Shown here piece by piece: positions 23,035 to 35,400 of a stretch of DNA of 64,000 bases. Numbering within the stretch: the stretch's first letter is position 1; every line of letters begins with the position of its first letter. The notes below the pieces were generated by a model. That model did not search any database, was not told the DNA's origin, and saw only the letters and a list, made by a program, of their open reading frames with translations. The DNA lies in NCBI GenBank assembly GCA_037179385.1, contig CM074187.1:9859450-9923449 (forward strand). The letters run 5' to 3'. This DNA is from Holothuria scabra (lineage: Eukaryota > Echinodermata > Holothuroidea > Aspidochirotida > Holothuriidae). Made by a program: the position numbers and the translations under genes.

Positions 23035-26000
23035 AGGCTAAGACTGACTGCTTCGGTGGTTCTCTTATACCAAATATTGTCCATAGGTTTAGGTCATTGA
23101 CACAAGTTTAGCCTGTAAATATATTTAACTTTTTTACAATGAAACTGTTTACTTATTTCCGGATGGATAATCACTATTACCTATAACCCGCTGACTGATA
23201 CCGTCGTTTCATTTTGAAAGCGCTGTCTTTTCTTGAGTCGGCATTTACATTCTAAACAGCTTGATACCTTTAATGGGGCGCGAAATATCCTACTACATGC
23301 CAGTGGTGAGACTTCATAAAAGTCTTTGATTAAACTGTTTTATTTTGCTTTGATCGGGTAACTTATGCAAACTTTTGTCGCGTTACAGTTGTTTCGGCGG
23401 CAAGAAAACGTACTGAATACAGTTCAATCCCAGTGTACGCGAAAAGACGTGGTGAGGATATACTGTATGCATAATAACGTACATGTGAAATCAAAATATT
23501 GAAACTTGACAAAAGGGATTAACTTTACATTGTGAAGTTTAGACAGCACCATTGAATGGTTGATCTGTGTTTAAATTTCTTTTTTTTTTCTGTAGGTAGA
23601 ACAAAGGTTGAGGGGAGAGGGGTGGTAAGCTGTTGTTGTGGACCGATTGTAACCGCGTACTTCAGTGACCTTTCTCGTTCTATTTATTGAGATCAAGAGA
23701 CAAACAACCAGACAGTTCAACAGAATGGTCTGCCACGCGGTAGATAGCTGGTAAAACATGTAGGCACTATAATAACGGCGATAGCGTTTACGAGTGTGTT
23801 TTTCGTCATTTTAAATTAAAGTGTATTAGTCAAACAATTCAAATCTGTAAGCAGAAAAATATGAGTGTCGTTATAAAACACGAATACATTTAGCCTGAAT
23901 GATAAAAACTTAAAACTGGTTAAAGAAATAGTGGTTACTATTAGAGGTCGTTTTATGTTACACAAAAATAATGTTTAGAAAAGCTTCATCCAATCCTGAA
24001 CCCAGTTTGATAAAAACGTACCGGTAGCCTGTTTTATTACACAAAACAGAATTTTTTATGGTTCGAATTTTAAAGAAATGACTAACGTACAACGTAACAG
24101 TTTCATCCAATGAACGCAAAGGAAAGTGAACATTTTCTAGGAAGAACGGGTTAAATAACACTCGCAGTTTGTAGCATGTATATGAAATAGAGAGTAAAAT
24201 TAATACATGGCATGGGATAAAATTACTTTTCTGTCCCAAGAGTTTTATTTTGGATAAGATTTTTTTTTCAAAATTAACACACATATAAGGAGTCCATATA
24301 TTTGGATTTAAAAAAAATGAAAATGAATAAATCTGTTTGACTTCAACTTGAATCTCTTAAAATTTTGGAATGTATTTTATATACCTAGTGACGTGTTACA
24401 TATTAAGGCCACATAAAGTAGGTTTTGAGACCAATCTAAGTACATGTCAAATGTGAATACCGGTCAAAATTCAGATATTTAACTGTACATCTTCGTAATG
24501 AAAGCTAGAGTTAGGGGAAGCCTGGAGATTACCAAGTACCGGTATATAGCCACATAAGGGGGTGGGGTGGGGGGTCACTCGTCTCTTTCTCGGGCCCTTT
24601 CAGTACGGAGTCTTTGCATTCGCATACAAATTGCATTCCCCCTTCCTCGTAATGGAGTAATAACGAGAAACCATAATATGTAAGAAAAAAATTGAAAAAT
24701 AAAATGTTTGTTTAGCTATGGTTTTTGCCTTGAAACTTTATTCTATTGACATGAATAAGACACCAAAGCTTACCAAACCTTGGGTTTAAATGGCTTCGAA
24801 TGTGTGACGTCATGCCAAATATTTGGATTAACTGAAAGGCATTATGAGTGACTTTTATGTGAGATGCATATTTTACTAGCAGACAGATAAAATGTGATGA
24901 CCGATGTTCATCTTACTCCTTATTACAGAGTCTTTAACTAAGGGCTAGGGTTATCTAAGATGTAATAATGTGAGACAAACGTTGGGTTTTAGGAATAAAA
25001 ACAAAAGAATGAACTTATCAACTCTTTAATAAAGTGGAAAGGGTTATTTCACTCCAAGAAGAGTAAAATTTCACTCTTTAAAGAGGCCCTGCAGGGGTAG
25101 GGCTTATTTGAGAGTAATCCCCGTGGGCACCTATCAAGAAAGAAGCTTCGCCTCTTTTCAAGTTAATTTCGATCTTTTTGAAATAAAATTATTATCTTTC
25201 AGAGCTAATTTTGTAACTGTCACTTTTTTAACGATTGAAATTTTACTACTTTATTGAGTAATATTTTGTTGGTTTCTTTAAAGACATGTGTATAGTTTGC
25301 CATCATTAAAGGTTACATGTAAGTAAACGGCGATTAATGGTGGGTTATGGTTACAAAGGCCTATATTATACTATACATTTTACATTATTTAGTGACGGCT
25401 GACTTCTAACTGATTTTGTTCTCCAGAAATTTTTTCCAAACCGCGAAAGACTAGTCCATCTATAAGACAAAGATTCTAAAGAAAGGCTTTGCAAATTGAA
25501 TCTCCCTTTAAAAAAACCTTGGTTCAACTATGACGTTATTTCAAGAAGTGATGCTGAATCATTATCTCCATATACAGGCCTATGTGTTACAAGTAGCGCC
25601 TCAGATCCTTTCTTCAAAGTACCCATGCAATGAGACGAAACGTTTGTGAATAATTCAAGAACACAGAAGTTTGTACTTAAGACAGAGCGTGCTTTTGGCC
25701 TCATTTCGACACCCAATTTTATTCTAAGTCCTGTACTAACTGTTGAAAACAAACACGTAGATTATATAAATCATGCTCTTTTTTTCTCTCTTAATCCTCT
25801 TCTCCACTGTCCGACAGCTTTTTGAAATAAACCACGCAATCTTTCTTTACAGATCAAAAGTCGTTTATAAAGAGAAACAGACGAAGTTCTGGTTAATTTT
25901 GCATGCTGCTTTGTCTACTAGATGATTTTGTGTAATTAAGACAAGGAATAGTCAATCTGAAATAGCTGAAGAAAAAATCAGACATTCAGAAGCAAGACCG

Positions 26001-26390
26001 AAACAAATTCACAACTCAACAACGTATTTTGTAAGAATCTTATAAGAAAAAAAGCAAACACCCCGCTTGAATACTGAAGTATAAATAACCCGGTATCCTT
26101 ATTCCTGAATGGCTCTTCATCATGAACTGACAATAGAGTTTTTACAAAATGATCAATTGCATAAAGAGATAATTTGGGTTTACCTTAATCATTCAAAATT
26201 TTTGAGTTGACAAACATAAACTGTATTTATGAATAGGAAATAAGAAAATATCTCTAAAATTTAAACTTCACAAAATAACCAAGTTTTGAGCCACTGGTTA
26301 CTGTCTTCAACCAACGTGTGGGGTTTAAAGACTGATATAGAAATTAATCACTATACAAGTTTATTGTCAGAAGGCTAAAAATATTTTGTA
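23035..26390. other. AT-rich non-coding sequence, nothing firm
   Basis: A short block around 25047-25095 has CACTC/GAGTG words (CACTCCAAGAAGAGT, CACTCTTTAAAGAG) resembling the sequence at 32635-33170. No gene recognised. Confidence 0.4.
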
Positions 26391-26392
26391 AG

Positions 26393-26580
26393 GGTATGCG
26401 CATGACCGTACTGCACGGGGGTTGCAGCCCCCCCCCCCAAATTGGCCAAAATCCACGCTGAATCGGACAGGCTTTGGGCAGAGTTTATGCCATATTCGGG
26501 GAATTGGCGTCGGTCATATAAAGTCCCCGCCCCCTTAGAAGAAAGACTCCCGTACGGCCATGATGAGTATGCGCATAAAA
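26393..26580. mobile_element. Small inverted-repeat element with GTATGCGCAT at both ends
   Basis: GTATGCGCAT occurs at about 26395 and again at about 26567. Inside it CATGACCGTAC at the left faces CCGTACGGCCATG at the right. A C-run (about 26430-26440) and a GC-rich half (GGCAGAGTTTATGCC, CCCGCCCCC) lie between. A fragment of the same family is at 57649-57720 (GGCCGTACGGGACTCTT, GGGGGCGGTGACTTT). ATGCGCAT is itself palindromic, so it could be either a target duplication or part of the termini. Confidence 0.5.
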
Positions 26581-28389
26581 TGAAGGTGTATATGGGACAG
26601 TAGGTAGAAAGAATTGATCTCGTAAGTGGTAAATAAAATGAATGGTGATCTTGAAAAAAATGGTTATAGAATCAAGACTATCTTCTTCGAAATTTAATAA
26701 ATTTACAGCTTTCTCGATTTCTTCGTTATGTTTAGGATGCATTAGGGAACATAAAACAAAAAATGGCTCCTGCACGTCGAAATACAGTTGTTATAAAAAG
26801 TCTTTTATTTTTTTTTTTTTGAAAAGTATGCTTTTATTAATAAATAGATTATTTTAATTACATCAATTTCTCGTAACCTAATGAGCTGATAGTCATTAAA
26901 GTAGAAAAAGTGAAATTATTTTTTTTTTAAATCTGTGCGTAAGATGAAGTTTTAGCTTACATGAGTGTTTCTTTTTTGTAAGTTTTAACAGTTATACCCG
27001 AGCTTTTTTACATCTCACAATGGAGAATTTCATTTATTGCTGCAATTTTCCGATTTTCTACTGCTTCGGCAGGCAGAAAAGTTTTGAACTGAATTATTTT
27101 TCTGCATTTTTGATCAATTAAGATCAATTGTACTTGACTTCCTCAACATCAACTGTTTAATTAATAGGGCAATGACCTCTGTCCAGAGCACGGTGGTTTA
27201 CTTTCTAGTTATAGAAACTTTGTGGTTGAGTACAAAAACAACAATAGCACCAGTCTCCACTCTTCAAATACCTCAGAATGACCTAAATTCCTTTAAATAA
27301 AAAACCATGGCCTCGTTTGCTACACTTAAAAAGTTAAAAATTTGATTTAAGTTTGTTGATGGTGAAGTACTAAGTTGTACAGTAGAGTGAAACGAAATTG
27401 GGCCACACTGCAGCTCCCATTTAATGTTACAATTAGGCCTATATTGAACACTCATGTTGTGCCCTGAAAACACGTTCACTAAATATGTTATTCAATATTT
27501 GGCATTAATTCACTCCTTCCATTTTTGAAATTTATTCTTCTTCGTTCTTCTATGAAAAAGTTTTCTACCTTTTTTATTTACAATACAACTGAACAAAATT
27601 GTTGGATATTTCAAAAAGCTTGAAAAGAGAAACGTGACCGTGGCAGACCAATTTTCGCTCAAATCACTGAAACAATGCCACGTAAAAAATCTTATTTAGA
27701 AACCCCCTGAGTCCAAAATGATATTTCAACAATATTTCAGGAATTACAACATATTGCTTGTGTGTAACGTGTTATTTTCCTTTCTAAAAACAATCGTTAC
27801 ATCATCAAAAGTCATCTTTCTGGTCTCTTTTCTTAAAAAAAAATCACTTCTCTAAATTCTCACATATCTCATTTTTACAGGGTTACCCAAACAGAGCTCC
27901 GACATTTGTTTAAAAATTTTTACTGGTAAGACCTACCACACGAACAAATAATCACAATATCTGACATTATGGTAAGCAACCTGAGATGTGCCTAAATTTG
28001 TATTGTTTTCGTTTAAGCGATGGGTATATTTCATATCACTTCGATCAAGAGTAATTTCGAAAAAAACTAAAGGATATTATACCAGCTGTTCGACCTCAGA
28101 GAATATAGTAAACAATCATTCATTGAAAAGTAAACTTTTAGGGGAAATATCAGCTTTTGAAGTGATGTATTTCAATCAGTGTGATCTCTTTTCAAAGGGA
28201 GAATTATTCTCTACCGTATTTACATTGTTTTAATCTAGATAGTTTTGTGCATTTACAAATGTAAGAATTATTAAGCTGCGAAACCTTTGCTTTCCCTAAG
28301 GGGCGTACTTTTAAGTGATATTGTACTTTTGTCATTGGGAAAATGATTCCTGCTATTATTTTCAAAATAATTGGCATATTTTGATGGGT
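26581..28389. other. Non-coding, nothing recognised
   Basis: AT-rich with T-runs near 26810 and 26920. No homeobox or other exon on the minus strand, where the rest of Hox1 would be expected. Confidence 0.4.
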
Positions 28390-28631
28390 TCAAAACTTTC
28401 CTCTCCCCAAAGACCATATTGATGAGTAGACCAATCGTAAACATAAAATACGTTTGAAAAAGTGAAACATCATTACTTTATAGCTGACATAACCAACAAA
28501 AAAGGCGATTTCCAAGTACATTGGTGGAATGCAATTCCTGTAGGCTACCATTGTTAGTACACAAAGTAAAATATTTATGCATTGTGAAATACGGATTCCT
28601 CCTGAAGCTACAGGATTAAAATAATAAACGA

Positions 28632-28637
28632 ACTTAC
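28632..28637 (-). promoter_or_regulatory. Splice donor of Hox1 exon 1
   Basis: On the minus strand the bases after the exon read GTAAGT, a perfect U1-type donor. It lies exactly where the Hox1-like coding signal stops (after NPPKT). The residues beyond it (KFVYYFNPVASGG onward) show no Hox character and include a hydrophobic, low-complexity stretch, as expected of translated intron. Confidence 0.85.
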
Positions 28638-29337
28638 GGGTTTTCGGTGGATTCCTTTTAATCCTCATCCATTTGTACATGCCTGGTTCACCCGTCGATT
28701 GCCCGTTACTGGAGTTAGACTCTTTCGCTGAGGATAAATTGTTGGTGTTCTCCGTACCCCTGTTTGAACGTTCATTACCGCCAACAATCCCGTTGATAGA
28801 ATCAACGCTTGTTCTCTGCTGTTCCCCAGTCTGGCCACTCTCGGCACAGGGTGGTGGGGAGTCTAAGTCCGTTAATTGTGGCCGATAAGTCCCGTTAAAT
28901 TTTTGACTATGCCGTAGGTGTGGCTGAGATTCAACCTGTTTTGGCAAGGCTGAAAATTCCGACTCAACACTAGCATAGTGCCCCGTGGAAGCGTTCGAAT
29001 ACGCGAAGGCGGTTCTGCTGTAAACATGAGCCGGTAAGTTCCCATCACTTACGTTAAGCTGCGGCTCATAAATCCGAGGATAACCTTGGTGTCTGTCGCC
29101 ATGAGAATGTGCCTGTAGGGGGTTCGTATACTCCCCTAATACCCTAGAGTCAATCTGGTCCAATGTATCATGGTAGCGCTCATGTCCGTGGTATAACATG
29201 GTCCCCTGTGCCATTACCGTCCCCGAACCAGAATACTCTAACCCTCTGTTAGATGTGAAGACCTCCTGATTGTGATGGTGACGGTCGTACTCCGCTGTAT
29301 ACGGCGCGTTGGCGCTGATAGGACTGCCTTTGTCCAT
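28638..29337 (-). CDS. Hox1: Hox1 (labial class) homeobox protein, first coding exon
   Basis: Hox1 proteins are nuclear homeodomain transcription factors that pattern the anterior body axis and bind DNA with PBC/Exd partners through a tryptophan hexapeptide. What is seen: the ATG at 29337 has A at -3 and G at +4, and an in-frame TGA lies 24 bases upstream (29359-29361). The frame stays open for 233 codons plus one base. Residues 20-22 are HHH, residues about 186-215 are rich in Ser, Asn and Thr, and residues 220-233 read MYKWMRIKRNPPKT, the hexapeptide and basic extension typical of Hox1 rather than Hox2 or Hox3. Directly after the T codon plus one base comes GTAAGT, a consensus donor that leaves a phase 1 intron at the place where Hox1 genes commonly have theirs. 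The length (233 residues before the homeodomain) fits the family. The frame runs on into the intron to a stop at 28390, so the apparent 315-residue protein is a read-through artefact. The homeodomain itself is encoded elsewhere; I see no homeobox in this window. The N-terminal part is too divergent to name the species. Confidence 0.87.
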
Positions 29338-31330
29338 TGTGTTAATGCACTGGTCTATTCATAGAAATAAATAAAAAGCGTCCTAAATTCCTTTTCTGTG
29401 AACCCTAGAAGTTCTGTTGTGCTCTGATATATCTTTCAAAATACTATTTGGGTGATAAATGACTTACTATATAGAAAAATAAGTGCAACGTACAATGTAT
29501 ATTAAGTTTGCTCACACGGTACAATGCACGGTTGAATGATGTTAAACTGCGCACACGCGATATTGTCGCTGAGCCAATGAAGTGTCCCGTTTCAAGTTAA
29601 TGTTGATTTGTCCCGGTACGTAATCTTCTGGCTCTATTTACGAAAGTGATAAGTTTATTTTGCCTTTGACTGCTAACAGTAAATAGCCAAACTAACGGCA
29701 CGTGCCCGTGAAACCAGCGACTAAGTCTATAGAAAGTGATAAAAACCCCAAGAAAGTCAATTAAACGGGACAAACATCTAGATTTTTTTTTTACCTCGGC
29801 CTCTTGGTAAAACGCGATTTAATTAAAACGAATGTTAAAAGGATACAGTGTCCGAACAATGGTTAGTATATCATGCATAGCGTTGGGAACCAAACAGTTT
29901 TATTTAGTGATAACGATAGGCCTGTTTGATCGCTTTTAATCATGAGATTAAAGATATTTTAGCTGGAGGGGATTCGATGTTGGGAGATTCGTATAAAGAA
30001 TTAATGAAATATAACGGATGACAGTGGGCGTAGGTCGGGTGGGAAGATTGGTAGCAATGCTGCGTAGCCTTGATCCACTATTTCTCACAAGAAACTACGT
30101 CGCTTGGAAATGTAGTCATGGATTAGAGAATCAATATCCCATGAAATCAAGTTGACTAGGTTAATCGCTGACACGGCTGTTCATCAGGGTCGGTTAAATG
30201 ATCGATCGATGAAAGGATGGTGGGGACGAGGAATATTTTTTCTTTTAGTTCTTTCCTTATCTTTAAAGCATCAGGAAAAGATTTAAAATAATAAAAAGAG
30301 GACGATTGTTCAGATTTTTCCTTTATTCTATGACAGATCGTTATCCATACATTGAAGAAAACACGAGGTCATATCCTTTTGTTCCCTGAACTGTTACTGT
30401 GACCAAGGATCAACGTTTATATCCTTTATGGAACAGTTTAGGACGGACAATTTTTCTTCCCCTTCCTTGGGAAAAGGCTTTCCTTATTTTTGAGAAGAGT
30501 TTTGCTTCTAACTGTATATATATAAATAACCTTGTAATGTAAGTTATCACTCTTTCCTACTTGATAAGTTTTTTTTTTTCTTTTTTTTTTTCTTTTTTTT
30601 TTTTTTACTTTGTGATTAAGCTTCGTCAGTGACGGTAATTCAGTAAATAGATTCGTGGGTAAAGTGTACAGTCCGGAAACGCAAACACAGTTGTCAGTTA
30701 CCAGCGGACATCACTAGCTCTGAGTAAATCGCTATGGTAATGGATGGATATATATGGACACACGGTACCGCAATCCTAATTAACGTACATGGCAAATCTG
30801 TCAAAGTGAATAACTTGCCATATCAAATCTATCAATTCCTTGTCAGTAGACCTGTCAATCATATTTGTATCTAAGTCTTGTTTGATTTCAAATCTCTACA
30901 AGTCACTATAAAACACTCAACACCTATATGCCAACAGCGTCCACAACCAAATTTTTGTAATTATATTTAAGAACGTGTCCAACAATGTTTACCGATCTGT
31001 CAATTCATTAACTAGTCCCACCCCATACTAATACCCGGTTGAATTTCATAGTTTACTCAGACATTTTTGTTGTTGTTTGAACTACCATTAATTTAAAAAA
31101 GGCGTAAACGTATTGATTAGTGGTCTTGTTTCTGATAAAGTGCAAATAAAACTGCCCAGACAGACATTCCGAAGTCCAAACTACTGCAACGACTCAGTAA
31201 TTTTAAAGGCAGTCAACACTCACCTCAAACTGCAATTTTTATAGTAGTCTAAAGAAATTACCAATTGGCACATCATTTGAGCGACAGCAGTCAAAAACTG
31301 CAGAGCACTGTAGCTTATATTATACGGTAT
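29338..31330 (-). other. Upstream (5') region of Hox1
   Basis: The 5' untranslated leader and promoter should lie here. I see no clear TATA box at a sensible distance on the minus strand. A long T/C-rich tract (about 30568-30606) and a short TA run near 30517 are the only simple sequences. No second exon or gene was recognised. Confidence 0.4.
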
Positions 31331-31336
31331 GTATAC

Positions 31337-31421
31337 GAGCCACAATTAAAAAAGAGGCTGATACCGGCTCGACTTGGACCATTTGGTTAGAAATGGGGTC
31401 ATCTAACCAACTAACTCAGCG
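31337..31421 (+). mobile_element. tRNA-derived SINE, 3' fragment
   Basis: GAGCCACAATTAAAAAAGAG, CCGGCTCGACTTGGACC, GGTTAGAAATGGGGTCATCT and AACCAACTAACTC correspond to the 3' half of the family. No head present. Confidence 0.65.
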
Positions 31422-31558
31422 ATGATGATGAAGACAGGTGTCTTTGAAATGTACGGTTTTTGTTATCTAGTATGTGCTCTTATATTGCCATATTTGTGGT
31501 GTTTTCTACTTATTCTTGCAAGATGAATGCTAAAATTTGGGAGAAAAGTTTCACACTC

Positions 31559-31817
31559 TTCGGGTATGTACCCTTTATCAGGCGGCAAAGTAGTACCGCA
31601 ACTGATGAAAAAAGATATTCAAAAGAAACAACAAACACGCGCCGGTACAACTCGACCGGCGCGTGTGTAAAATAAACACGATATATACCAGTTCGAGTTT
31701 GACGTTCAGCCCGTTAGGAGCGAGAGTTCCTAGCCTTACTATCAGTCGATTTTCGGCAATAAGAGGATCATGGTCGGAGCCTCTGCATGAGATTGCCGCC
31801 GCGGTCATTTTACACAA
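31559..31817 (-). repeat. Possible retroelement-derived repeat with hairpin
   Basis: The block CTTCGGGTATGTACCCTTTA then TCAGG, followed about 75 bases later by a 12-bp perfect hairpin (ACACGCGCCGGT, loop of 8, ACCGGCGCGTGT at 31635-31666), looks like a repeat terminus rather than unique DNA. On the minus strand a frame of 79 codons includes DHDPLIAENRLIVRLGTLAP. This reads like a decayed element-encoded peptide, but I cannot name the family with confidence. No second copy is in the window. Confidence 0.3.
31635..31666. repeat. Perfect 12-bp GC-rich hairpin
   Basis: ACACGCGCCGGT and ACCGGCGCGTGT, with the 8-base loop ACAACTCG. Its GC content contrasts strongly with the flanking AT-rich sequence. 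Confidence 0.85.
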
Positions 31818-32629
31818 AAATGTTCAATTTTCCTTCCAAAGTCCGTTCATAATGACCTGATAACATCATAATCGCGTAGCGTGTAATTAACATTTTCTTC
31901 TGTTTTTATCGCGTTATCACTGTTCACTCAATTTGTACAGTTGCGTCGCTTAACTGTGTTAAAAATTGCGTCGCTAAGTAGGCAAACGCTCCATAGTTAG
32001 CAATTCCTTTATAAAAAGGTTGTGGGCGGGACGTTAGCGCGTTTCGGTTTGGCTTGCTGGATGGATGTGGTCATGGGCAGTGGGTGTGTTGCCAAAACGT
32101 CCGCACTACAGTGACTTTGGCACGATCGTTAGAAAGCGTTGATGGGGACATAGCAAGACACGCAACGCGGGAACGTAGGTGCATGGCCTCTGAACGTGGG
32201 TCGAGTTGAAATTGTATATAAATGTCAGATTTTCCAGTTTTATCGAATTTCATTTACACATTATCATGATTTCGCTCTCAGAACTAGTACCGTACTTTTA
32301 TTGGAGTAACTTGACTCAATTCACGTAAGACGTAGCAAATGACTCGAATAGACTGCAAATTCGACAGATCGAGTGACTTGTTATACAACACTGCCGTTTC
32401 GAGTCAATGATTGTCTTCAGCCCCATTTCATTTAGCCTATGAATTTAAAAGTAGCAGCGTTGTACTCGCGAATATTTCATTCGTAATAGCGCAATGTGAA
32501 CTCCTCATCTAAAGCACCGCGGTAACCTTACTTCTGCTTGCCAGCTTGTGACAATATTTTCATAATACGGTGGTAGCATATTTTGTAACCATTTAGACCA
32601 ACGCTTTTAACCATTATCTACTTCTATAA

Positions 32630-33170
32630 AAATAAAAGAGTGAAATTGGCTCTTGAACGAGTGTACTGAGGAACCACTTCTAGGAAGTGTGAATTTAACC
32701 TCGGAGGGAGTGAAATCCACTCCAAATGATCGATATTTCATTAAGATTGGGTGAAATATTGGTCTTTTGGAGAGAATTTTAACATCACTCAGAGTTTAAG
32801 CCACCCTTACAAGGAATTGTCCGTTTAGGCACACTTTTTGGAGTGAACGTCACTAGTTTTTAGATTGATATAATTTTCAACTTTTCCTGAGATAAAAAGT
32901 TTCCATGACAATCGCCTTCAATGTTTTTGACAAAGTTGTCAGAATTTGATGAGATATTTAGCATGCATATAGTCTATGCTATACTGTAAATCCAACAACG
33001 TGAAATTAGGCACTGATCTTAAATTATAGACTGATTTTTTCAAAGAGTTTAAAAGAGATATATGGCTCATTTTCGATTGAAAACGTTTATTACAGAATAA
33101 GAGTAAATTTTACTCCAAAAGATGGTTTTAACTCTAAAGGTTTTGGAGAGTTCTCCTGTGTTTATTTAAG
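32630..33170. repeat. GAGTG/CACTC-rich block, possible decayed MITE
   Basis: Words such as GAGTGAAATTGG, GTGAAATCCACTCC, GGAGAGAATTTTAACATCAC, TTTTGGAGTGAACG, TTTTACTCCAAAAG and TTTTGGAGAGTTC recur in both orientations through the block, as in an old inverted-repeat element. Boundaries are uncertain. Confidence 0.35.
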
Positions 33171-33221
33171 TAAAGCTTCTTCGTTATTTTTTAATTTATT
33201 GCTTGTTGTTTTTTCTCAGTG

Positions 33222-33253
33222 GTTTTTTTTTTTTTTTTTTGGGGGGGGGGGGG
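33222..33253 (+). repeat. T-run joined to G-run
   Basis: About 18 T followed directly by about 13 G, then TTGATTG. A second T-then-G junction of the same shape, also followed by ATTG, is at 43371-43405. The G-run could form a quadruplex. Slippage in sequencing or assembly is likely at such sites. Confidence 0.85.
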
Positions 33254-34226
33254 TTGATTGTGCAAGGATTGCTAGAGAGACCCCTATGCTTGAGCGTTTT
33301 TTAGGCAACGAAAAAAACCTTTCTGTTCGGATGTGTATTTTAGTAATTCTACATTTTGTTTTAGTTCGCTGTTCATTGGCATTGTAAATATTTTTCCTGA
33401 CCCTAAATCTGGACTACCAACGTATAAATTAAAATGAGGTAGAAAATCTCTTACATTTTCAGAATATCAAAAAAACAAAAAAAAAATACCGTTAATAAAA
33501 GAGAACGACTCTCTTTTAAATTAAGTAGGCCTAATTTTATTTTCAGGAAAATTCGAATCTGTGAACAATTTTTCTCTATGTCCTTATTAAGTACCTATAA
33601 TAATAATACACCAATAAATTGATCACAACATTATTTCCTTCGAATTATGCACTTCCGTGGCACAAAAATAAACTGTGTAGCCCAATAACACAATGTTTAA
33701 AATATTTTGCCCATCTAATATGACCACGAGATAAAAGATTACCAACACAATTAGAAAAAAAATTTTGTTTAGAAACTGTTATAAAAAGACAAACAAATGG
33801 ATTTACCTTGTCACCCTTCGTTGTTGGTAGATTTTTTAGTTCACCAAAATTGCGCGTCTTGATTTTTGTTTTAACCATATAATCGAGGGTTTCAAGAAAA
33901 TTGTTGTATTCTATTGCATTACCTTACATGTAAGCTCTGAAGCAGTGAGTGAGAACCAGAAATTCACCGCAATCTTAAAATGACGACTCACTACGAATGA
34001 GATGAAAGGTGTAAAACTGCTTTAAAACTGACAATTATTTCCCTGATCAAGGTGTTTTGTGTAAGAGTAACCGTTGTACGTTCTATCGACAGATCGAACT
34101 ATGTCCATTTACAGGAAATGGGTTTATTACAGTTATAAAATATTTATAAATAAGTACAATTATATAGAGGGCGTTTTCCAGGTCGGCAGTCATTGCCAAA
34201 CGAAATGCTCGTACTTTTTCGAGTTA

Positions 34227-34393
34227 ATGGTAAAAAAATGGTGTAAAATCCCTGTAAATTTACAGAACAAAAAATAAAGCGAAACATTAAAATTACAGAA
34301 AAGTTTTGGTAATAAGTTTCTAGAACTTTTCTGTTATCCTTATTTATCTCTTTATTTTGTTGTTCTGTAAATCTACCGTAATTTTTTACAGTG
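34227..34393 (+). mobile_element. MITE family A, copy 4
   Basis: Ends CCCTGTAAATTTACAGAAC at the left and the complement of GTTCTGTAAATCTACCG at the right. The inner arms are ATTACAGAAAAGTT and AACTTTTCTGTTAT. The right terminus TTTTTTACAGTG is the common CACTGTAAAAAA-type MITE end. Confidence 0.8.
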
Positions 34394-35400
34394 CATATGG
34401 AATCTCTTGAAAAAAGTTACAGTTTCTATTATGATAAAATTCTTGTAATTAGTTTGAATCGTGCCTAAGGGGGTTAAATCTTGCCAAACAGCACCATTGT
34501 ATTGAAATGCGTAGGGTATTTATATTTTCATCAGCTCACCATCAGATTTTAGTTGTGTGTGTTTATTCAACTTCCAGACGCAGGACCATTTCATTGTTTC
34601 TTATTTGACTAGGTATACAACTGAGAGAATAGTACCAACCATGCGTTGCCAGTCATCGGGGTTAAGCGCGGTTAATAAATCGAATAACTAGATAAACCCT
34701 TTATTCAGTAACTAAAGACTATTGGAGAAGACAATGAACTGGAAACTCAATAAAGGGGTTCCCCCCATAATAAAACAGCATGACTGTGTGAAATGTAAAT
34801 AAAAAACGTTTGAATGCTTGCTGTTGTACTTACAATGAATTGAACTGAAACAACGGTGTTTTCACAGAACTATAAGTTACACAAAATTTTCTTTTCAAAA
34901 TTTTACCAAAACACAGAATACGTCAAACCATCCCACTCAAAGTAGACGCCACAGAGTGTTACCCCAACACCCCAACGTTTCAACACAACAAGTATCATGT
35001 ATAACCAACGCTAAACTAGTGACGACCCTTGCACCTACGTGCAACTAAATTTATTCAACTTGAGCTAAATTCAATTTTTAAGATATGTTATAGTTTACAG
35101 ATTAACCGTTAATTTCTATCATCTTTGACATCGAAATGTACATAAAATAATTTACTAATGGTTGTAAGCATGGAAAAGGATAAAAACACAAGTGCAATTC
35201 TTATAAATCGTTTTCTCCTAAAGTAGTGTAAAGTATAAGAACTGGATAACCTTTTGATGGAAATACAGATTAAAGACTAAATTATAACAGAAGCTTACGA
35301 CACATTTTCCGATTTTTTTGGGAGCTATTATCCAACATTTAAGTGAAATCAGCTCTGCAATTCATAAAAACAAGAATTAGGAAATATATTTAAAAAAAAA

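Larger units (their letters stand above)
1..28631 (-). other. Presumed first intron of Hox1 (at least 28.6 kb) or downstream flank
   Basis: Everything below the donor on the minus strand should be intron until a homeobox exon appears. I looked for the complement of the W-F pair of the KIWFQNRR core followed by the reverse of Lys-Ile, and found none between 1 and 28631. This is a by-eye negative. The stretch contains the repeats listed separately, one promoter-like cluster on the opposite strand and one weak exon candidate. If it is intron, it is long for a Hox gene, where introns of a few kilobases are common. A cluster break or assembly join between the exons would look the same. Confidence 0.5.

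Noticed and set aside
28390..28637. C-terminal 82 residues of the 315-residue Hox1 frame
   Set aside because: They follow a perfect GTAAGT donor and have no Hox character. This is translated intron.
30568..30606. T/C tract as a polypyrimidine splice signal
   Set aside because: It is a simple-sequence run with no AG plus coding frame after it on the plus strand.
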